Part shown: positions 17,524 through 25,471 of the stretch, piece after piece
Numbering within the stretch: the first letter of the stretch is position 1
Layout of the letters: each line of letters opens with the position of its first letter
Assembly (NCBI RefSeq): GCF_900115955.1
Contig: NZ_FOYL01000001.1
Span: 186,001 to 250,000, forward strand
Source: Lentzea waywayandensis
GTDB taxonomy: Bacteria; Actinomycetota; Actinomycetes; Mycobacteriales; Pseudonocardiaceae
Reading direction: 5' to 3'
DNA: 64,000 bases
Translations under genes and position numbers: made by a program
The notes under the pieces: model-generated
Seen by the model: only the letters and a program-made list of their open reading frames with translations
Told to the model about the DNA's origin: nothing
Databases searched by the model: none

Positions 17524-18809
17524 CACGCGCCTCGCAGAGCAGCAGGCAGCAGGTCGCCGTGCGCGGCAGTCATCGCCGCGACGAGGTCGCTGATCTGGTC
17601 GACGGTGAGGGCCGCGGCGGTCGCCGGGTCGCACATCGCGGCGTGCCGGACGTGGTCCGGATCGCCTTCGACGGCTGCGGCCACGGTCAGGTCGACCACG
17701 TTGAGAAAGCTCCGGTTCACGGCGGCCAGCTGGCGGGGCAGGTCGCCGACGCGGTGCGGGTGCACGCCGAGCCGGTCGAGGGTGGCGGGCACCTCCACGG
17801 CGGCACCCTGCGGCAGGTTCGAGATCAGGCCGTGGTTCGCGACGTTCACCTGGATCGTGCGCTGACGTCCGGTGACCAGGCTGTGGATCACCTGCGGCGC
17901 GTACTCGACGGCGTCGTCGGCCAGCGGAGGCAACGACTCCCCTGCAGCCAGCGCGTCCCGGGTCTTCTCATACGTGGCAACGTTCTCGGCGCTGATCGTC
18001 GCGTAGTCGCGGACCGGGATCCGCAGTCGCTCCACTTCGGACTGGTGCCGCAGGTACCACGGCACGTACTCGGAGGAGTGCTCGCTGGTCTCGGTCGGGT
18101 AGTAGCCGAGCCTGCGGTACAGGTCGACGCGCACCCGGCGGGCCAGCTCCGGATCGGCGGCGATGGCGGCGTCGAGCGCCGGGTAGAGGTCGCGGCCCTG
18201 GTGCTGCCACCGCAGGATCCACGCCTGGTGGTTCACGCCCGCGGACAGGAAGTCGACCTCCTCGTGCGGAACGCCGACCAGTGCGCTCAGGTCGTGGATC
18301 GTCCAGTACACCGAGTGGCACAGGCCGACCGCCTTCAGCCGTGGGGCGACGGTCGCGAGGTACTGGATGTTCATCGCCATCGGGTTGGTGTAGTTCAGCA
18401 ACCACGCGTCCGGGCACACCGCGAGCATGTCGGCGGCGAGCCCGTCCAGGAACGGGAAGGTGCGCAGCCCGCGGAAGATCCCGCCGATGCCGAGCGTGTC
18501 CCCGATGGTCTGCCGCAGGCCGAACGACTCCGGCACGTCGAAGTCCCGCAACGTCGCCGCGTGGCCGCCGATCGCGACCATGTTGACGACGACGTCCGCG
18601 CCCTCCACCGCCTCGCGGCGCGACAGCGAGGTGCGGATGTGCGCTCCGCCGGCCAGCCGCGCCAGTGACGCCGCCACCTCCAGCCGTTCCGGATCGATGT
18701 CGTGCAACGAGATCGTGCATCCGGCGAGCTCCGGGAACGTCAGGACGTCGCGGAGGAGCTGGCGGGTGAACTCGACGGAACCCGCGCCCACGAACGCGAT
18801 GGTGAACAT
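17523..18809 (-). CDS. GH4 family glycosidase (alpha-galactosidase-like)
   Basis: A 428-residue cytoplasmic NAD- and Mn-dependent glycosidase. The Rossmann start is 'FTIAFVGAGSVEFTRQLLRD'; family motifs are 'TNPMAMNIQYL', the metal-binding cysteine in 'GLCHSVYWT' (about residue 173) and the metal-binding histidine in 'GVNHQAWILRW' (about 203). GH4 enzymes act by oxidation at C3 and elimination, and include MelA alpha-galactosidase and 6-phospho-glycosidases. MelA-like features (GVNHQAW, no obvious phosphate pocket) favour alpha-galactoside cleavage. In the operon it would split imported alpha-linked oligosaccharides. It starts 3 bp after the aldolase stop. Confidence 0.92.
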   Translation of the reverse strand: MFTIAFVGAGSVEFTRQLLRDVLTFPELAGCTISLHDIDPERLEVAASLARLAGGAHIRTSLSRREAVEGADVVVNMVAIGGHAATLRDFDVPESFGLRQTIGDTLGIGGIFRGLRTFPFLDGLAADMLAVCPDAWLLNYTNPMAMNIQYLATVAPRLKAVGLCHSVYWTIHDLSALVGVPHEEVDFLSAGVNHQAWILRWQHQGRDLYPALDAAIAADPELARRVRVDLYRRLGYYPTETSEHSSEYVPWYLRHQSEVERLRIPVRDYATISAENVATYEKTRDALAAGESLPPLADDAVEYAPQVIHSLVTGRQRTIQVNVANHGLISNLPQGAAVEVPATLDRLGVHPHRVGDLPRQLAAVNRSFLNVVDLTVAAAVEGDPDHVRHAAMCDPATAAALTVDQISDLVAAMTAAHGDLLPAALRGA

Positions 18810-18812
18810 TGA

Positions 18813-19634
18813 TCAGCCTTCCAGTACCCGGATGAGCCGAGCGACCTCGGCGGACATGGCCTCACGACCGGCGCCGAGGTAGCGCCGGGGGTCGACGAGC
18901 GTCGGGTGGTCGTCGAGCACGGTCCGCACGCTCGCGGTGAAGTGCTTGTTGAGCTGCGTGGCGATGTTGATCTTCCACATCCCGGACCGCACGGCGGCCG
19001 CGAGGCTCTCGTCGGCGACACCGGACGACCCGTGCAGCACCAGCGGCACCGGCACGGTCTTGTGCAGCAACGCGATCAGCTCGAAGTCGAGCTCGGCGTC
19101 GCGGGTCAGCATCGCGTGCGACGAGCCGACCGCGACGGCGAGGAAGTCGACGCCCGTCGCCGCCACGTACGCGGCGGCGTCGTCCGGGTCGGTGCGCACG
19201 CCCGGTGCGTGCACCCCGTCCTTCCCTCCGATCTCACCGAGTTCGGCCTCGACGCCGACGCCGGCCTCGTGACATCGGCGCACGACTTCGGCGGTGCGGG
19301 CGACGTTCTCGTCGTGCGGGCACGCGGAGGCGTCGAACATCACCGACCCGAACCCGATCCGCACGGCCTCGCGCACGAGTTCTTCCGACGTCGCGTGGTC
19401 GAGGTGCACCGCGATCGGGGTGGACGCGGAGGCGGCGACGGAGAGCGCGGCGGCACCGATCGGACGCAGGGATCCGTGGTAGCGCACGGCGTTCTCGCTG
19501 ATCTGCAGCACGACGGAGGCGCCTGTCTCCTGTGCCGCGGCGGCGATCGCCTCGGCGTGCTCGACCTGGATCACGTTGAACGCGGGCACCGGTGCGGGCC
19601 CGCCGATCATCTCTCGGAGCTGGACCAACGGCAT
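18813..19634 (-). CDS. Class II ketose-bisphosphate aldolase (GatY/KbaY-type)
   Basis: A 273-residue zinc aldolase that splits tagatose-1,6- or fructose-1,6-bisphosphate into DHAP and glyceraldehyde-3-phosphate. Visible are 'PAFNVIQVEHAEAI', the catalytic aspartate and zinc histidine in HLDHA (about residues 78-82), the zinc glutamate region 'VEAELGEIGG' and a further zinc histidine in 'LVLHGSSGVADE'. 'WKINIATQLNKHF' is like the GatY/KbaY branch. It lies 3 bp after the 1-phosphofructokinase-like gene and 3 bp before the GH4 gene. With a LacC/FruK-like kinase and a SIS protein upstream, tagatose bisphosphate is the better guess. Confidence 0.92.
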   Translation of the reverse strand: MPLVQLREMIGGPAPVPAFNVIQVEHAEAIAAAAQETGASVVLQISENAVRYHGSLRPIGAAALSVAASASTPIAVHLDHATSEELVREAVRIGFGSVMFDASACPHDENVARTAEVVRRCHEAGVGVEAELGEIGGKDGVHAPGVRTDPDDAAAYVAATGVDFLAVAVGSSHAMLTRDAELDFELIALLHKTVPVPLVLHGSSGVADESLAAAVRSGMWKINIATQLNKHFTASVRTVLDDHPTLVDPRRYLGAGREAMSAEVARLIRVLEG

Positions 19635-19637
19635 GTT

Positions 19638-20525
19638 CTAGTCCTCGTGAACTTCTCTGGGCGTGATGTCCGCCCTGTGCTGGTCGTAGAAGGCGCGGTC
19701 GAAGTCGCCGGCGAGCGGGGCACGCACCGCCGCCGCCGACAACGCGACCGCTTCGGCGAGGCGCTTCGGCCACGGCAGGTGCCACGCGGCGACCAGCGCG
19801 GCGACGGCGGCGTCACCGGCGCCGGTCGGGTTGCCGGTGATCACCTCGGGCGGAGCCGCCGTCCACACGCCCTCAGAGGTGTACGCGGTCATGCCCCGTG
19901 CGCCATCGGACACGAGTGCGGCGGCCGCGCCGAGAGCGAGTGGATCGTCCATTTCGGACGCAGCCGTGAGCTCGCCGCGGTTCGGGGTGATGACGGCGGG
20001 TCCGGCGGAGGCTCCTGCCGCCAGCGCGGACCCGTCCGCGTCCAGCACCACCGGCGCGGACGTCGTGCGCACGAGTGTCGCGTAGGCGTCGACAGGCAGT
20101 CCTCTCGGCAGTGAGCCCGACAGCACCACGACGTCGGCGACTGCGGCGAGTTCCCGGTAGTGGCCGAGGAACTCCGCCCATTCCCCGGACGTGACCTCCG
20201 GGCCGGGTTCGGCGAAGAGCGTCGCCTGCCCCGACTCGGCGACGACGGTGACCGTGCGCCGGGTCTCCCCCTCGATCGGGAACATCGCCTGTGGCACACC
20301 GGAAAGCACCAGGTCGTCGCGCAGCGCGATACCCGCGCCGCCACCCGCCAGCCCGGTGGCGAGCACCGGCACACCGAGCGCGTGCAGCACTCGTGCCACG
20401 TTGACGCCCTTGCCGCCCGCGCGAACGGCGGCGTCGGTGACGCGGTGGGTGGCGCCCGGCCGCAGCGCGCCGACCCGATAGGTGACGTCGAGTGCCGCGT
20501 TGAGCGTGACGGTCAGCGCCCTCAT
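19638..20525 (-). CDS. 1-phosphofructokinase/tagatose-6-phosphate kinase (LacC/FruK-type PfkB)
   Basis: A 295-residue PfkB kinase of the hexose-phosphate branch. It starts 'MRALTVTLNAALDVTYRVGA', carries the phosphosugar-type signature 'GGKGVNVARVLHALG' (about residues 38-52) and the ATP/catalytic motif 'GNPTGAGDAAVAALV' (about 245). This branch phosphorylates fructose-1-P or tagatose-6-P to the bisphosphate, which feeds the adjacent aldolase. The ATG overlaps the SIS gene stop (ATGA), so the two are translationally coupled. Together with the SIS protein and aldolase it forms the lower part of an Aga/Lac-type pathway. Confidence 0.9.
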   Translation of the reverse strand: MRALTVTLNAALDVTYRVGALRPGATHRVTDAAVRAGGKGVNVARVLHALGVPVLATGLAGGGAGIALRDDLVLSGVPQAMFPIEGETRRTVTVVAESGQATLFAEPGPEVTSGEWAEFLGHYRELAAVADVVVLSGSLPRGLPVDAYATLVRTTSAPVVLDADGSALAAGASAGPAVITPNRGELTAASEMDDPLALGAAAALVSDGARGMTAYTSEGVWTAAPPEVITGNPTGAGDAAVAALVAAWHLPWPKRLAEAVALSAAAVRAPLAGDFDRAFYDQHRADITPREVHED

Positions 20526-21433
20526 GGCGTGCCGTCGAGGATCACCGACCGGGTCAGGTTGCGCGGGGTGTCGGGGTGCAGTCCCCGCAGCAGCGCCACC
20601 TCCACGGCGAGCCGGTGCACCGCGACGAGCTCGGCGAGCGGGTCGCGGTCGCGGGCGATCCACCGGCCGCCGGCCCCGGCGACGTCGAGTTCGAGGCCCT
20701 CCGGTGCCGTGCCGAACACCCAGACCAGCGAGCCCTCGTCGGTGATCGCGATCGGCCCGTGCCGGTACTCGGCGGCCGGGTAGGACTCGGCCCAGCTCAG
20801 CGATGCCTCGCGCATCTTCAGCGCGGCCTCGGCGGCCAGTCCGGTGGTCCAGGGCGCACCACCGAGGAACGTGAACTGGTTGCGTTCCACCAGGTCCGGG
20901 GTCAGCGGGTCGGCGAGGGCCTGTTCCGCGTCGAGGACCGCGCGGTCCAGTCGTTCGCCGAGGTGGGCGCGCAGCAGCACGAGCGCGGTCGTCGCGAACC
21001 GCGTCTGGACGACGGAGCGTTCGTCGGCGAACTCCAGCGCGACCACCTGGTCGGCCAGTTCGGTCACCGGGGTGCCGGGGGTGCCGACGATGGCCGTCGT
21101 GGGCACCCGCAGCCGCCGCAGCACGTCGATCACCTCGGTCGTCGTGCCGGAGCGGCTCAGTGCCACGACGCGGTCGTAGTCGCGGCTGAACGGGAACTCC
21201 GAGGCGGCGAACGCGTCCGTCTCGCCCAGTCCCTCGTCCTCCCGCAGCCGGGCGTAGGCCTGGGCCATGAAGAACGACGTGCCGCAGCCGACCACCGCGA
21301 CGCGTTCGCCCCGTGCGGGCAGGGCGGCGACGACGGCGGGGTCGGTGGCCAGTGCGATCGCCCGCCGCCAGCAGGCGGGTTGGGACGCGATCTCGGCGGT
21401 GGTGTGCAGCTGCGCGGCGGAACTGGTGTGCAT
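20522..21433 (-). CDS. SIS-domain sugar-phosphate isomerase/deaminase (AgaS-like)
   Basis: A 303-residue protein with two SIS domains (about 30-165 and 185-290). The phosphosugar-binding segments 'VVGCGTSFFMAQAYARL' and 'VVALSRSGTTTEVIDVLRRL' (SRSGTT is the serine-rich phosphate loop) are clear, as is 'LSWAESYPAAEYRHGPIAIT' in the second domain, as in GlmS isomerase and AgaS. There is no glutaminase domain, so it is not GlmS. AgaS deaminates and isomerises galactosamine-6-phosphate to tagatose-6-phosphate; that reaction would link amino sugar to the kinase and aldolase just downstream. AAAGGA lies at a good distance before the start. A FrlB-type deglycase is the main alternative. Confidence 0.88.
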   Translation of the reverse strand: MHTSSAAQLHTTAEIASQPACWRRAIALATDPAVVAALPARGERVAVVGCGTSFFMAQAYARLREDEGLGETDAFAASEFPFSRDYDRVVALSRSGTTTEVIDVLRRLRVPTTAIVGTPGTPVTELADQVVALEFADERSVVQTRFATTALVLLRAHLGERLDRAVLDAEQALADPLTPDLVERNQFTFLGGAPWTTGLAAEAALKMREASLSWAESYPAAEYRHGPIAITDEGSLVWVFGTAPEGLELDVAGAGGRWIARDRDPLAELVAVHRLAVEVALLRGLHPDTPRNLTRSVILDGTP

Positions 21434-21456
21434 GGCGGATTCCTTTGGTTGTTCAG

Positions 21457-22263
21457 TCACTTGATGCCCGCTGCGGCCACCGACCGCACGAAGAACCGCT
21501 GGGCGAAGAAGAAGACGAGCAGGACGGGCAGCTGGCTCAGCACCGTGCCGGCCATGAGCTTCGGCCAGTTGGTGGTGTGCGCGCCCTGGAAGCTCTGCAG
21601 TCCCAGTTGGACGGTCATGACCTCCGGGCTCTGCACCGCGATGAGCGGCCACAGGAAGTCGTTCCAGGTCTGCAGGAACGTGAGCACGGCGAGGGTCGCG
21701 AGGGTGGGTCGCATCAGCGGCAGCAGCACCTGGAGCAACGTCCGCAGCCTGCTCGCGCCGTCGATCCGCGCGGCCTCCTCCAGTTCCCTGGGCAGGGTCG
21801 TGAAGAACTGCCGCATCAGGAACACCCCGAACGCGGTGGCCAGGTTGGGCGCGATCAGCGCGCCGAGGGTGTCGATGAGTCCCAGTGACCGCATCATGAT
21901 CAGCAGCGGCAGCATGACGATCTGGAACGGCACCATCAGCGTCGCGAGCATGAGGACGAACGCGACCTTGTTGCCGAAGAACGGGATGCGCGCGAACGCG
22001 TAGCCCGCCAGCGAGCAGAGCAGCAGGTTGCCGGCCACGCAGACGACGGACACGACGAAGCTGTTGACCAGCCACGATCCCAGCGGCGCGTCCCGCATCG
22101 CCGCGAGGTAGTTCTCCCACTCGATCCCGCTCGGCAGGCCGGGCGGGAAGCGCCGCGACTCCGCCTGGGTGGACACCGACACCAGCAGCATCCACGCCAG
22201 CGGCGTCACCATGACGACGGAGAGCGGAAAGAGGATCAGGTGCAGCGCGCTCGGCCTTCTCAT
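21457..22263 (-). CDS. ABC sugar transporter permease (MalG/UgpE family)
   Basis: A 268-residue inner-membrane permease with six predicted helices and the EAA loop 'EEAARIDGASRLRTLLQVLL' that docks the ATPase. The last residues 'RFFVRSVAAAGIK' are typical of CUT1-family MalG proteins. Its ATG overlaps the stop of the partner permease (ATGA). No ATPase gene is present in the operon. As in other actinomycetes, a shared MsiK/MsmK-type ATPase encoded elsewhere probably energises it. Confidence 0.93.
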   Translation of the reverse strand: MRRPSALHLILFPLSVVMVTPLAWMLLVSVSTQAESRRFPPGLPSGIEWENYLAAMRDAPLGSWLVNSFVVSVVCVAGNLLLCSLAGYAFARIPFFGNKVAFVLMLATLMVPFQIVMLPLLIMMRSLGLIDTLGALIAPNLATAFGVFLMRQFFTTLPRELEEAARIDGASRLRTLLQVLLPLMRPTLATLAVLTFLQTWNDFLWPLIAVQSPEVMTVQLGLQSFQGAHTTNWPKLMAGTVLSQLPVLLVFFFAQRFFVRSVAAAGIK

Positions 22264-23150
22264 CGGACCTCGTAGTGCGACGTGCGGCGGTTGAACCGCA
22301 GCTGGGCCAGGGTGAACACGCCGATGATCAGGAACACCGCGCAGCCGATCGCCGCCGCGTACCCGCCGTCGAAGCTCACGAACGCCTCGTTGTAGAGGTG
22401 GTAGACGAGCACGGTGGTCGCGCGCAGCGGCCCGCCCTTGGTCGTCACGTAGACCGCGTCGAAGAGCTGCAGGCCGTTGATCGTGAGCCACACCAGGAGA
22501 AAGCCCGTGGCGGGGGCCACCAGCGGCAGTTCGACGTGCCAGAACGACCGGGCCCGCCCGCAGCCGTCCAGGGCGGACGCCTCGATCAGGTCCTTCGGCA
22601 CGTTCTGGAGCGCCGCCAGGTAGATGATGACCGCGAACCCGAGCCAGCCCCACACCGTCATCGCCACCACGGCGAACAGCGCCTGACCGGGATCGGAGAA
22701 GAACCCCTGCTTCGGCAGGCCCACCGCGTCCAGCGCGGCGTTGACCAGGCCGAACTGCGGGTTCGCCAGCCAGCTGAACATGATGCCGGTCGCGACCGTC
22801 GAGGTCACCAGCGGCACGGACACGGCGAGCCGGTAGAACACGACGCCGCGGATCTTCTGGTTGAGCATCACCGCGATCGGCAACGCGAACACGAGCGTGA
22901 TCGGCACGAACAGCACGACGTAGACGAGCGTGCGCCGGGCCGCGTCCCAGAACAGCGGGTCGGCGACGAGCTTGGCGTAGTTGTCGCCGCCCGCGAACGT
23001 TCCCGGTGAGGTGAGATCGGTGTGCTGGAAGGACAGCACGAACGACCACATCACCGGGACGAGACCGAACACCCCGATCAGGATCACGGCGGGTGCGGCG
23101 AACCCCCAGCCGGCGGTGTGGTCGGCGAGCCTGCGCCGGTCGAGCGTCAT
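22260..23150 (-). CDS. ABC sugar transporter permease (MalF/UgpA family)
   Basis: A 296-residue permease with six predicted helices. It starts with 'AGWGFAAPAVILIGVFGLVP' and carries the EAA loop 'IEASALDGCGRARSFWHVEL'. CUT1 importers of this type take up oligosaccharides. Its start overlaps the stop of the binding-protein gene by 4 bases and its stop overlaps the next permease start, so the three transport genes are tightly coupled. Confidence 0.93.
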   Translation of the reverse strand: MTLDRRRLADHTAGWGFAAPAVILIGVFGLVPVMWSFVLSFQHTDLTSPGTFAGGDNYAKLVADPLFWDAARRTLVYVVLFVPITLVFALPIAVMLNQKIRGVVFYRLAVSVPLVTSTVATGIMFSWLANPQFGLVNAALDAVGLPKQGFFSDPGQALFAVVAMTVWGWLGFAVIIYLAALQNVPKDLIEASALDGCGRARSFWHVELPLVAPATGFLLVWLTINGLQLFDAVYVTTKGGPLRATTVLVYHLYNEAFVSFDGGYAAAIGCAVFLIIGVFTLAQLRFNRRTSHYEVR

Positions 23151-24415
23151 GAGCCCGCCAGCACCTGGTCGACCTCGGTCCGCGCCTGGTCGAGCGCGGC
23201 CTGGGGTTCGGCCTGGCCGAGCAGGACCGACTGCACGGCGGTGCCGAGGACCTGCGAGATCTTCGGGTACTGCGGGATGTTGGGCCGCGACTTCGTCACG
23301 TTCTTCGCGAGGTTGTCGACGAACACCTTAGTGCCGGGGTACTTCGCCTCGAACTCGGCGTAGCCGGCGAGGTCCACTTCGGACTGGCGGATCGGCAGGT
23401 GGCCGGTCTCCATGGCGAACTCCAGGTGGACCTCCGCCGAGAGCAGCCACTTCAGGAACGGCAACGCGTTGGTGCGGCCGTTCTCACCGAACACGACGAA
23501 CGTGTCCGGTCCCGCGATCGTCGCGTGGGTGACCTTGCCGGGCAGGATCTGCACGCCGTAGGAGACGTCCTCGTTGATGGAGCCGAGGTCCCACGGACCC
23601 GTCCACAGCATGCCGATGCGGCCGGAGTTGAAGAGGTTGAGGTACTGCTGATCGCCCGCGTCCAGGTACACCGACTTGTCCGTGACGGCCATGTCGCGCA
23701 ACAACTGCATGGCCTGCCGGCCGGCGTCGGAGGAGAACGCGGCCTTCCTGCCGTCCGGGGAGAGCAGGTCGCCGCCTGCCTGCCAGAGCAGGGCGAGGAA
23801 CCGCCAGACCGTGTCCTCGGTGCCGTCGTTGACGTACGCCCAGCCGAACTTGCCGTCGGAGGTGAGCTTCTGCGCGGCGGAGCGGAAGTCGTCCCACGTC
23901 CAGGACTCGGTCGGGTGCGCGATCTTGGCTTCGTCGAACAGCTTCTTGTTGTAGACGAGCGAGAGGTTGTCGACGAGCGCGGGGACGCCGTAGATCTTCC
24001 CGTCCACCGTCGCGGCCTCCCGGCCCGCCGGGAACAGGTCGTCCCAGCGGAACTCCGTGTCCCCGCGCAGCGCGTCGGTCAGGTCCTGCGTCTGCGGGCG
24101 GCCGGTGAGCCCGGTGATCGAGGAGCCGTACTGGTAGGCGACCTCCGGCGGGTTGCCGGACGCGAAGGACGCCAGCGTCTTCTGCAGCGCGTTGTCGTTG
24201 CCACCGTTGAACACCAGCTCGACCTGCCGGTCGGGATGCGTGGTGTTCCAGCGCGCCGCGAGCTTGTCGAACGCGGAGGCCTCCTTGTCGGTGTAGCCGT
24301 GCCACACCTTCACCTTGCCGTTCCCGCCGGAGCCCGTTCCGCAGGCGGCCGTCATGACGAGCGCGGCACCCATCGTGAGCACCGTGCGGCGACTGAGCCC
24401 TCTGCCGTCCGCCAT
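23147..24415 (-). CDS. Extracellular sugar-binding lipoprotein of ABC importer
   Basis: A 422-residue solute-binding protein of the CUT1 type. The N-terminus has twin arginines (SRRTVL) and a lipobox with acceptor C25 (TAAC), so it is lipid-anchored and possibly Tat-exported. The mature part shows 'VKVWHGYTDKEASAFDKLAA', 'VYNKKLFDEAKI' and 'WTWDDFRSAAQKL', the usual order in this family. It is the first gene of the eight-gene operon that runs to 16594 and is divergent from the secreted GH114 enzyme. That gene lies 176 bp away, which suggests the importer takes up its products. Confidence 0.93.
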   Translation of the reverse strand: MADGRGLSRRTVLTMGAALVMTAACGTGSGGNGKVKVWHGYTDKEASAFDKLAARWNTTHPDRQVELVFNGGNDNALQKTLASFASGNPPEVAYQYGSSITGLTGRPQTQDLTDALRGDTEFRWDDLFPAGREAATVDGKIYGVPALVDNLSLVYNKKLFDEAKIAHPTESWTWDDFRSAAQKLTSDGKFGWAYVNDGTEDTVWRFLALLWQAGGDLLSPDGRKAAFSSDAGRQAMQLLRDMAVTDKSVYLDAGDQQYLNLFNSGRIGMLWTGPWDLGSINEDVSYGVQILPGKVTHATIAGPDTFVVFGENGRTNALPFLKWLLSAEVHLEFAMETGHLPIRQSEVDLAGYAEFEAKYPGTKVFVDNLAKNVTKSRPNIPQYPKISQVLGTAVQSVLLGQAEPQAALDQARTEVDQVLAGS

Positions 24416-24470
24416 GTCGACTCCCTCGCTTCGTGGATGCGGCTGTGTTGGTCGCGAACACTAAGCGCGA

Positions 24471-24574
24471 ATCGCTCAAACAAGCAAGAGTGGTGACCGA
24501 TTGAGATTGCTTACTAGCCCGTTGCGCCGGATCTCGCTAGAGTCGCTCACACTCAATCACCACTTGTGAGCGAT
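24471..24574. promoter_or_regulatory. Divergent promoter region with repeated TGAGCGAT elements
   Basis: ATCGCTCA at 24471-24478 and TGAGCGAT at 24567-24574 are the same 8-mer in inverted orientation, one near each divergent start. Related ATTGAG/CTCAAT elements lie between them at about 24500 and 24552. This arrangement would let one regulator, presumably the DeoR protein, control the operon and the GH114 gene together. Confidence 0.4.
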
Positions 24575-24591
24575 CAAGGAGTTTGGCGCCT

Positions 24592-25425
24592 ATGACCTCC
24601 CCTGCCCGCGCCCTCACCGGAACCGCGTTAGCAGCAGTCGCACTGGCTGCCTGCGTGGCCGGACCCCTGACCTCGTCCAGCCAGGCGGCCGCGGTCCAGC
24701 TGCCCCCTGCCGGCGCGGTCCTCGACTACCAGCTCGGCGCCGCGTACACGCCGCCCCAGGGCGTGAACCTCGTGACCCGCGACAGCACGGCCACACCCGC
24801 GCCCGGCATCTACAACATCTGCTACGTCAACGGTTTCCAGACGCAGCCCGCGGACCGCAACGTCTGGCTGAACCAGCGCGGTCACCTGATCCTCAAGGAC
24901 TCGTCGGGCAAGCCGATCATCGACCCGAACTGGCCGGACGAGTTCCTGCTCGACACGTCGACGTCGGCCAAGCGCACCGAGCTCGCCGGAATCATCGGCG
25001 GCACCATCGACCAGTGCGCGACCAAGGGCTTCAAGGCCGTCGAGGTGGACAACCTCGACTCCTACCTGCGCTCCAAGGGCAAGCTGAGCGTGAACAACAA
25101 CCTCGCCTACGCGAAGTTGCTCGCCGACCGGTCACACAGCCGCAACCTCGCCATCGGCCAGAAGAACTCTGCCGAGCAGGCGGCGCGTGGACGTTCCGAG
25201 GTCGGCTTCGACTTCGCGGTCTCCGAGGAATGCCACCGCTGGGAAGAGTGCGCGTCCTACTCCGACGTGTACGGCTCGCACGTGATGGACATCGAGTACA
25301 CCGACGACCTGCGCGGCACGTTCGAGGACGTGTGCAACGACCCGGACACTCCAGCCACCACGACGTTGCGTGACCGCTACCTCGTCGGGCCCGGCCAGTC
25401 GGACTACGCGTTCGACCACTGCTGA
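24592..25425 (+). CDS. Secreted GH114 enzyme (endo-alpha-1,4-polygalactosaminidase family)
   Basis: A 277-residue exported glycosidase. Residues 1-36 are a signal sequence; 'LAAC' at about residues 20-23 could also act as a lipobox. The GH114 domain fills the rest: 'LDYQLGAAYTPP', 'NICYVNGFQTQP', 'FLLDTS', the catalytic-region aspartate in 'FKAVEVDNLDSY' and the glutamate in 'FAVSEECHRWEEC'. GH114 enzymes cut alpha-1,4-linked galactosamine polymers, as found in fungal galactosaminogalactan. AAGGAG at 24576 supports ATG 24592 rather than the TTG at 24583. Divergent from an amino-sugar-type uptake and catabolism operon. The match to GH114 is strong; the substrate is inferred from the family. 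Confidence 0.88.
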   Translation: MTSPARALTGTALAAVALAACVAGPLTSSSQAAAVQLPPAGAVLDYQLGAAYTPPQGVNLVTRDSTATPAPGIYNICYVNGFQTQPADRNVWLNQRGHLILKDSSGKPIIDPNWPDEFLLDTSTSAKRTELAGIIGGTIDQCATKGFKAVEVDNLDSYLRSKGKLSVNNNLAYAKLLADRSHSRNLAIGQKNSAEQAARGRSEVGFDFAVSEECHRWEECASYSDVYGSHVMDIEYTDDLRGTFEDVCNDPDTPATTTLRDRYLVGPGQSDYAFDHC

Positions 25426-25430
25426 CGGGA

Positions 25431-25460
25431 CCGGGGTGGCGGTGCGCGCCGCCACCCCGG
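25431..25460. terminator. Bidirectional terminator between GH114 and esterase genes
   Basis: Perfect 12-bp stem (25431-25442 with 25449-25460) with a 6-base loop, placed between two convergent stop codons. Confidence 0.8.
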
Positions 25461-25471
25461 AGCTCACCCGG

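Noticed and set aside
24583..24591. TTG start for the GH114 gene
   Set aside because: Only one base from the AAGGAG site; ATG 24592 has correct spacing.
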